Below are positions 55,783-64,000 of a stretch of 64,000 nucleotides of DNA, one piece after another. A program made the translations under genes and the position numbers. Source of the stretch: Lycium barbarum (Eukaryota; Streptophyta; Magnoliopsida; Solanales; Solanaceae); assembly GCF_019175385.1 (NCBI RefSeq), contig NC_083337.1:46104938-46168937 (forward strand), in the 5' to 3' direction. Below the pieces are notes generated by a model that worked only from the letters and a program-made list of their open reading frames with translations, was not told the DNA's origin and searched no databases. Position 1 is the first letter of the stretch, and the number at the start of each line of letters is the position of its first letter.

Positions 55783-58700
55783 TGTCACACCCCGACTGTA
55801 CAAGGGTGTGATGGGCACCCGACCCCATATCTGGAGCCGAGCGAACCCGCTGACTCTTATTACATATGTAAACTCTTGAATCAATTAAGAATAAAATACA
55901 TAGTGAGCTGTTCCTTTTTTTTTTAAGTAAAGTCTATCGTCATATATGGCCCGTAACATGAAACATAATGACATATCGACGGGCGAAGCCGTCTACAAGG
56001 CTGACACTCTGTACCCACGACTCTGTCTGCAAAGTCTCTAACATCAAACAAACATCATGGCTCTTATACTCTGACTCGGCAGCACTCCAGAACAAGTGGA
56101 GCCTGCCAACTCCGCTGGAACATCTTCTATGATAGCTGTGGCTCATCTGAGTGTACCTGCGCGGCATGAACGCAGCCCCCGAAGAAGAGGGGTCAGTACG
56201 AGTAATGTACTGAGTATGTAAAGCATGAATACTAACATAATAAAGGAATATACAGTATGAATAATAACGGAATAGACATATGGAGCTTATTCTGGGACAT
56301 ATGTAACCTGTACATATGAATGCCTTTCTGCGGATGCCATGCATGCTTAGTTTCTTATTCAGAAAAACGGTGCTTCTTATTTACATATACAGAAAACAGA
56401 ACATTTCAGAAAACGGTGTTCTTTATTTACATTCACAGACGCCGAGTACATCGGCTCTCCCACCCCCCTCCCCAACAGTGTCCCAACATATTATATATAT
56501 ATATATCACATATACAGACGCCGTATCCGGCTCTCCCATATCCCGCGTCCGGGACGAAATCCAGCTGAATCAGATGGTGATATAACAGTGGCCCTTCCCC
56601 TTTTCCCCATATACATATACATATACATATTCACATTCATATGCATATGTCATACAATTGGCATGCATGAGAGCCCAAGGAAAGCCATGTGTCCATCGGA
56701 GTGACGTAAGGTCGGTGACCTCCGATTACATTATGGAATAATCATGGTCACTTTGTCTCACCTTGAAGGAACGAGTATTTTAAGGCGAGACTACCAACGG
56801 AAAATAGCCTTAAGAGAGAGCATAGAATGAAATCATGGACATTATAACCGCCAACTCATATGCTTTGAAGTCTTTTAGAAACTAGTGTCATGGCTAAAGA
56901 ATAGAATTGAGGTTCAAGAACTAGTATAACACTTTCACATTCACATTAGATTCCTAGCTCAAGACTCTTAGTCATGGAATCATGCTTGTCGTACTTATCA
57001 TAGGCATATCCTCTTTCTTAACATCATCATTATCATTATCATCATAGGAGTATTCTCGTTAGCATAGTTACAGTACTTTTCATTCGGCGAACGGAATAAG
57101 GATCAAAAGTTTTCTTTGGATTCTGCTTCGAAATAGATCAAACGGAACAATAAGGAAAATGCGAGGACAATGGGCCCACCTCGGGTCAAATGAGGCGGCG
57201 TACCAAATTTACGTACATTACACTTCACGACGTCACTTGTGAGGGTTTTAGGGTAGTCGGATCTCATTGGTGCAATTTCTAGTTGTTTAGGTAGTTTCCC
57301 GACATTTGATAACATTTTGAATTCAATCTTATTGAATGAAAAAGGGCCAAATTCAATTTCGGATTTCTAGGGATAGAATCGTCCCCGAGGCCCGTATCCA
57401 ATCCTATTACATCTAAGACATGCCAAAGAAAGAAGGGTAAAGCCTTACATACCTTTTCCGCTCCTTATGCAACTCCAATTTCACGTTCCAAATCCGCCAA
57501 AATCTATAAATTGGTCATGTTTACCAAAACTTGATTAGAGCCTTTAGAAGTTGATTCTTTAAAGTAACACTTTGTCTGCCGAAATTTCGGCAGCATTTCC
57601 CCTGTAAATGCACCATCCCCGAGAATACGGCTCGGCCCCAAATCGACAACAACAATCCGGGAATTTGACCCGGCCACAATATCAACAACAATGACAACAA
57701 TCATACCAACAATTTCAATAATTTTACTCAAAACACCTTCTAACATTAATAACTCGTTTCACATAATTCAACGGCGTTTTGTTTAGATTCCAACCAACTA
57801 CCACAACATAATCCGCAACCTTCCAAATTAAATGAAACATCAATAACACATTTCTTACCTTTAACTTCAAGAACCACATCAACAATCTACACATCGACGA
57901 CTTCATTTCAAACTACCAAACCATCATTTTCATCATAAAATCCACATTAACAACAATTAGAATATCAAATAAAATCAATTTACCATAGCTACCAAAACAG
58001 CCCCTTAGTCGGCCACAACTACATCATGCATATTTCCATGGATTTTCATTTTTTTCATGCATTACAACAACAACCAACCTACTACATAAATTTAGTTCAT
58101 TATACTTACATACAACAACACATACAAGGCCACACACACACCATGCTCGGCTACAACTTCAACATCCATATTTTCTTATGAATTCTATTCTTTCCCACAT
58201 ACTAAAACATACCAAACCATTCATAACATAATCAAGGAGATGAATTCTTACCTTTCCTTCACAACTTCTCAACTTAGCTAAGGTTGGAGTTTTGCACCAA
58301 AGAGTAATTCTCTTGCTTCAACAATTATACCATGTTGGAGAGCATCTTTGAATTAGTAGAAATACTATGAGAAATGAATTTTTGGGGCAAGATTTTTGGT
58401 CTTCTCTTTCCCCTCCTTCTTGGCCGAATTGGCCCCTCCTCTTTCTCCTTCTGCTATATTTTTTTTCCTTTCTCTACAACTTCTTGATTTAAAAAGATGA
58501 CCTCTCCTAACTATATATATATATACTTGGCTTCTTCAAGCATGTGAGAAGCACATGCTCTCTTTATTCATTTATTCTTTTCTTCTTCTAGACTTTTCAT
58601 CCTTTTTCTTGAATTCTCTTAAATAAAGGATGACTTACTTGTTTCATTTTAGCCACCACTTCTTTATATATACACTTAGGCCCCTTAAGCAAGAATGTGG

Positions 58701-59051
58701 ACACTTGGCCATCCTTTCTTTCTCTAGAGAATTCCCCCCTTTTGTTTTTTGAATTTTTCTTAGAATAAAAGATGACCTAATATCTTACCATGTACACTTT
58801 GGTCCCTCAAGAACTTTCTTGAATACCTTGTGAAATTCCCATTTTGCCCCTCGACTTTCCTCAATATTACCATTTACCATTTTGAAATTTCTCCTTTTTG
58901 CCCTTAACCTTTCTCAATATTTCCGTCCAATAATATTCATAAATGATATTCATAACTAACTTGTGCACAAAAAAATTTTGAAAATGGTCTAGCCTTTAAC
59001 TTTCCACGACGACTTTGAAATATCCAAACGTACAAAATACGGGCTATAACA
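55783..59051 (-). mobile_element. Element E right (5') LTR
   Basis: 3269 bases, nearly identical to 50321-53587. Visible differences are single bases (for example 52959 region ttcttcta versus ttctgcta) and repeat lengths at TA and T/A runs. Frames here duplicate those of the left LTR. Confidence 0.95.
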
Positions 59052-59056
59052 ACAAC

Positions 59057-59331
59057 GAAGGTTGAAGAGACAATGAGAATGATAAAGCACAAAGAGTTAG
59101 TAGACATACAGATAATAAGAAAAAAGACGACCTTGAGTACGGGCATAAATTTCGGCTACAAAAGAAGAAGGATAAACTGCATAATTTGGATAAGTTCAGT
59201 TTTAAATGAGCAAGTAATACTGCAAGTAAATAAAGTAAATACTGACAAATACAGGCAAGAACATTGACATATACCTCAGAGCGAACTCTACCTCAACATT
59301 CGAGGACGAATGTTTTTGAAGGGAGGGAGAA
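59057..59331 (+). mobile_element. Family D internal region, right part, with PPT and hairpin
   Basis: Continuation of 47813-50320 after element E. At its end AACATTCG-AGGA-CGAATGTT (59295-59314) and the purine run TGAAGGGAGGGAGAA (59317-59331) directly precede an LTR start, so this is the 3' end of a plus-oriented element. Confidence 0.85.
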
Positions 59332-60972
59332 TGTTAAACCCCGCACTTTCAGAGCATGAGAATGCCACGTACTTCACCGTAGTAATGGAGTATCGGAGAC
59401 GTCCCGTGAAGTTCTTGAAGGTACAAGCAATGGGAAGTACATTGCAATGAAGTAAAGGATGAGTTACGATCTCGTAAGTTGTAACCGGGACGAACAATAT
59501 TGAAACACAAGAACATGACCATTATCAAGTATAATAAATGATAAATATCATGTAGGGGGAGTTGGGGAAGATTCTAGGACCAATAAAATCAACGAAAATA
59601 AGTTTGTCGAAAATTTAGAAAAAGTTGGCAGAATTAAGGACAAAATTTTGGGTCAAGTTTGGAGGGGTATATCTCAAAGTATATGAAGAGTTTTAAGGTG
59701 TTTGAAAATCCTAAAATGAAGATCGTCGAGTCTAGTTTCTAACGCAACAAACCTCTCGTCGATACGACATCGGAGCAGAGAATTATGGATGTTACAAGTT
59801 TGGCTGACAAAGCAGAAACGTGCTGCTACAGTGATGCTACAGTACTGCTATAATACCGACTCTAGAATTATTTAAAAGGGGTTTTACCCCTTATTTTTCA
59901 GAAGAACACCCTCTAAGCCTCCCCAAAAATCTTGAAACTTCCACCAATTACCACACGTCAAATGTTTAAGCCCAAATAAGCTATAATCCCCGAATTCTGA
60001 CCCGGACAGCATATAGTTACAATTACAAAATCGTATAGCGATGAGTTTTGGCTCAAGTTCAAGGAGAAAAGTGATGATATAGAAATAATATTGGGAGTAA
60101 GGTATGAATCTCCTATCATTAATATTAATTTCGGTTTACTTACGGAGATAAAGTCGTTAAATAATCATATAGCGAGTTGGCTAATTGTGGAAATTGGAAA
60201 ACATCATGTGGGATGTTTATGGAACATGACGGTGTTGGAAATGATGTTGTTGATGTTGGTATTGTTGTTGTTGTTGTTGGTTGCTGGATTGTGTTTTCGG
60301 GCTAGGCATATAAACAGGAGAGATGCTGCCCGAATTTCGACAGATTTTAAAAGGAATTTTAATTAAGGGCTTGAGACAAGCATGTGACGATAAGTCTAAC
60401 AATAGTGTGAATTCTCATAAATGTAGATTTCCGAGCTTGGGAGGACAAGTGCTAAGTAGTTAAGATTAAGGCGACTGAAAATGTATGTTAAGGCTATTCC
60501 TCTTTCTTCTAAAGACATGATTCCTTTCTTATGAATCCAATAGGTTTTTTCCAAATGTCCCATGATCCCTTTCTGTGAATCCATAAATGTTTTCCAAGAA
60601 TATTCTTATTCTCAAAAGCTAGAGATTCATGATTCATACAGTTCTTATGATGCTAAATATAAACATGTTTTATGATGACGATGATCGTATTTTTAGAAAC
60701 TCCTATGTTATAATTCCCTACATATGTTTCATAACCTCCTTACTTCCAAAAGTTAGAGTTCATGATTCAAAGGCATGACTTCTTTCTTGATAATCCATAA
60801 ATGTTTTTCAAAATGTCCTTATTTTCCGAGTCAAAGATTTATGATTCTATAAGCTTTTATGACAACAACAACAACAGACACGTTTTTACAATGTTAATGA
60901 CGATGCTAAAGAAGAGAATTTTTCTATGGTGATTACGACGATGATGATGATTTCATGTTTAAAAGTCCCAAG
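59332..60972 (+). mobile_element. Family D 3' LTR, left piece
   Basis: TGTTAAACCCCGCACTTTC; matches 43410-45055 closely, including the chance-open frame at 60091 and the GTTGTTGTTGTT run. It is cut at 60972 by element F. The rest lies beyond the window. Confidence 0.85.
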
Positions 60973-63900
60973 TGTCACGACCCAACCCCGTAGGACGTGA
61001 CTAGTGCCCGAGTTGGACACTCATATCACCTATTAACTATAATCATCCACAACTAGCATATCGAGGTCCTATTCGTATACAAAGGCAAGACGTTATTTTT
61101 AAAGCTGTCACATATATGCATATCAAAGCCACCTGTCTCCTGAGGTGTTACAACTTTCACAGTTTATATCGCACATAAGTCGGTAAGGCTATCACTATAC
61201 ACAGCTCCCATAACAAATATATATATAGCTACGCAGGCCGACAAGGCCGCCACTACACACAACATCCCAAACATATGTATATACACGCAAGCCGACAAGG
61301 CTGCCACTACGAATGGGTACGCCCCAAACATAAGTCATATCCACACAACGAAACTGCAACTATATACAGACCCACACATGTGTCCACAGACCTCTAAGAG
61401 TAATGACAGTATCATATGACGGGACAGGGCCCCGCCGTACCCCGAATAAACACATATATATACAACAAAAGGGAGTTATACCACACGCTAGGCTCCGAAA
61501 CAAAGGAGCACTCCAAAGTAGCTGAATAGATATCCTAGGCTGGCGGATCTCCGAAACGAGCGTCTGTACCTGCAGGCATGAACGCAGCCCCCCGAAGAAA
61601 GGGGGTCAGTACGGAATATGTACTGAGCATTTAAAGCATGAAATATAGTAATAGACTCATACTGAGACAAGGTGTGTAGAACCCAATGCAACAAACAGAA
61701 ATTCATAAAACTTACCTTTGAACATAATTCATCTGTATCGTTCTCATATCAATATCAATATAGAGCTTTGTAATCAAAGCTGAATAATCATTCTGTATAT
61801 AACATATATAACGTGTCCCGGCCCTCTAGTGAGAGGCTCAGTAATTATAATCATAGCATCATAACATAAACATAAACGTGTCCCGGCCCTCTAGTGAGGG
61901 ACTCGGTAATAAGGAATATATGCCCTCCTGGCCGCCATCCCCATATCATCATATCATCATCATATCATCATATCATCATGTATATATAACGTGTCCCGAC
62001 CCTCTAGTGAGGGGCTAGGTGAGTAATATAGTGAATATGCACACGAAAACGTGTCCTGGCCCGGGACTCAGTGAAGGATATAGCGATAAGCACGAGCAGA
62101 ATAATAAGCAACCACATACATGCAAATCATCTTTTGAGACTCAATAGATAAGTAACTAACCAGCTCTAAAGTGTCAGGATAATAATCATATTCAGTTCTT
62201 TTTTAAATCTCATTACAAGCTATAGCAAGGAACGTTTCAGATTTCATGTACATGTATCAATTTGACATGGTGTAACTTTTGATAGTCAAGTATGCCTCTA
62301 ATTATGCAATTCTTTAAGAGTCGGAACTTCTATACATCATTCATTAGTCAATCATACAGTAGGCTCGTGACCATAACATTACGGAATGAATAGAATCATA
62401 AGTCATGCTTGGAACTAGAGAGTAGAATTTACCCCAAGGTTCATATCATTTCTTACTTACGTCTAGGACATGCCAAAAGAAAGAAGGAATAGGCTTTACA
62501 TACCTTTAGCGTTTAGTCGTATTATAACTTGTACTTGCTGCCCAATAGTACTTATCCTATATCAAGATATCAAGAGCTACAATTAGTCTACGAGGGAATT
62601 CAATATGTATTTTAACGTTAACAATCCCTTTCCAACATTTAGACGATTTTTCTTTCGCATTCAAACCAACTGGTACTACAAGCTAATATTGTTAGTCATT
62701 CTTTCATGTATCAATCCGAACTTGTTTAAACATGACTTAAGGGAACTTTGGACAGTCCGTACATCATTTAAAACAGGTCATTATCCACGGCCAAACAACA
62801 CACACAACATTACCATTTTCGCTTCGCAATTTTCCAACTTCAACTACAACGACAACAACACGTTTACAACATTACTTATACGATTATTGGAACTGTTTTA
62901 GCATCATATTAACTCTTACAACAGCCCACAAACCATTTCAATTTCAACTTGAATCATTAAACTTCACTTTCACTATACGTTCATAACAATAATCAACATT
63001 CAACATACACTAATTCACTCCTAACATTAAAACAGTCCACGGTTTGGACTGTTTTCCCCCTTCAACATGATTCATTTCTTTAACACCTCAATTCACATAT
63101 TCATAATGCATACAATACACCACAATGTCCATAACAACAACAATCAAAACATGACACAAAACAGTCCATAAATTCCTCTAAAACAGCCCCGTACACAGCT
63201 TCAACACAACTACAACAACTTCATGATTTTCATCCATTTATCCACACTACAACACATTCAATTCATTCTCAATACATGTACAAGAAGATTAAGCATGATT
63301 CCATTTAAGTCTACAACACACGGCCCACTTCAACTTCAAGAAAAACAGTCCAATACCAACATGCAACATCATAAACATTCAATTCACCACAAAACACATG
63401 AGAAGGGATCAATTCTTACCTTGTAACTCAACACTTCAATCGGCTAGCCCTTCACTTTCACTTCTTGAATTTTAACACTTGTTCTTGCTACCCCCAATGA
63501 ATGCTACATGTTATTATGCACCTATAAGGGAGTTGAATTGCTTGAAAACTGATTTTTTTTGGAGCAATTTGGAGGAGGGTGTTCTCGGCCAGCTTGTAGC
63601 CGAGAGCCTCTCTCTCTATCACTATATTTTCTACACTTTGTAAATGTTGAAATGAGATAGTTAGTTGATAATGAATCAGAATTTTGCCTTATATATGAGT
63701 TGCAAGGGTTGGACAAGTGTCCCACTCAATATTTGGGTCAAATATTCTTTGACCATTCCACTATACTTACACGGCCACTTTGGCTTGTTTAGTGGACTGA
63801 TATTTGTTTCCCAATCCCACTTAATAATCTAACCATGGTTAATTTAATCCCAATTTTCCATTAATGCTTCTATACCAAACGAAATTTGTAGGTAACTTGT

Positions 63901-64000
63901 GACTTGAAACGAAACCTGAAGTTAAAGTCTCTACTTCGTATCTTAAAATAGTCTTGTCTTTAACTTGTCGCGTTTAGTTTAAAACGTCCCAATGTATGAA
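60973..64000 (-). mobile_element. Element F LTR (minus orientation), runs off the window
   Basis: Begins TGTCACGACCCAACCCCG inside the D 3' LTR. Holds the usual LTR phrases (caggcatgaacgcagccccc, gaagaaagggggtcagtacg), four GC-rich units (61805-62070), second donor-like region (gctttacatacctttagc, about 62493) and donor-like ATTCTTACCTTG (63413-63424, AAG|GTAAGAA on minus). The LTR end and PPT are not reached. No coding sequence. Confidence 0.8.
61805..62070 (-). repeat. GC-rich palindromic units in element F LTR
   Basis: Four units of aacgtgtcccggccctctagtgaggg(a/g)ct type, separated by AT-rich spacers that include a CATCATAT microsatellite (61940-61980). Close in form to the units of element G. 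Confidence 0.8.

Larger units (their letters stand above)
50321..59051 (-). mobile_element. Element E: intact, young non-coding LTR element (LARD-like)
   Basis: 8.73 kb with two LTRs of about 3.27 kb, TG/CA ends (TGTCACACCCCGACTG to GGGCTATAACA), perfect 5-bp TSD ACAAC, perfect initiator-Met PBS, PPT and hairpin. The internal region of about 2.2 kb encodes no recognisable protein. LTRs differ only by scattered bases and a TA-repeat length change, so insertion is recent relative to A-D. It is related to G by PPT side, PBS side and LTR phrases but clearly distinct. It must have moved with enzymes supplied in trans. Confidence 0.93.

Noticed and set aside
1..64000. Host protein-coding genes, organellar DNA, pararetrovirus or DNA transposon sequence
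   Set aside because: All long frames with recognisable domains belong to Ty3/gypsy Gag-Pol; I saw no transposase, no pararetroviral domains and no plastid or mitochondrial genes.

Overview
The window is plant nuclear DNA, almost certainly heterochromatic and repeat-rich. The repeat types (Tekay/Del-like chromoviruses and a Tat/Ogre-type leader) suggest an asterid, most likely Solanaceae; that is an inference from repeat style, not from a host gene. I find no host protein-coding gene. Nearly everything is a stack of Ty3/gypsy LTR retrotransposons, several nested with readable target-site duplications (TSDs), plus non-coding relatives that use the same primer-binding site (PBS) and polypurine-tract (PPT) layout. 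I use letters A-G for the families.

Region by region. 1-9903: family A chromovirus debris on the minus strand. Pol and LTR fragments alternate at abnormal junctions, and only the right LTR (7508-9903) is complete. 9904-12066 and 40272-42955: possibly one large Tat/Ogre-type LTR plus its tRNA-Arg-like PBS and leader, split by element B. 12067-40271: plus-strand chromovirus B, complete in outline (gag, protease, RT, RNase H, integrase, chromodomain) but broken by stops and frameshifts. Its 3' LTR is split by minus-strand chromovirus C (19127-38507, TSD TAAAT on both sides). The right LTR of C is in turn split by non-coding element G (26072-38045, TSD ATACA/ATACG). G has three LTRs and two internal segments. 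42956-60972: the start of one LTR, then family D LTR copies and a purine-rich internal region. The D interior is split by element E (50321-59051, TSD ACAAC on both sides), an intact non-coding element whose 3.27-kb LTRs look almost identical and which is the youngest insertion here. 60973-64000: the start of another LTR (F) that runs off the window.

The elements form one ecosystem. A, B and C encode, or once encoded, the enzymes. D, E and G carry no recognisable protein but have the same 5-bp TSD size, initiator-Met tRNA PBS (seen in E and G), PPT and PPT-flanking hairpin, so they are plausible parasites of chromovirus machinery.

The most interesting signals are these. (1) A collinear, roughly 80 percent conserved 5S rRNA-derived segment lies in the interior of the non-coding elements E and G, with the pol III internal control boxes recognisable. 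(2) A hairpin with an AGGA loop sits directly beside the PPT in all families where that end is visible, with two compensatory base-pair changes in B. (3) Paired splice-donor-like motifs occur in the LTRs, and an identical CAG|AG-ATG acceptor sits at the gag start in both A and B, suggesting a spliced leader. (4) Arrays of short GC-rich palindromes occur at similar LTR positions in different families.
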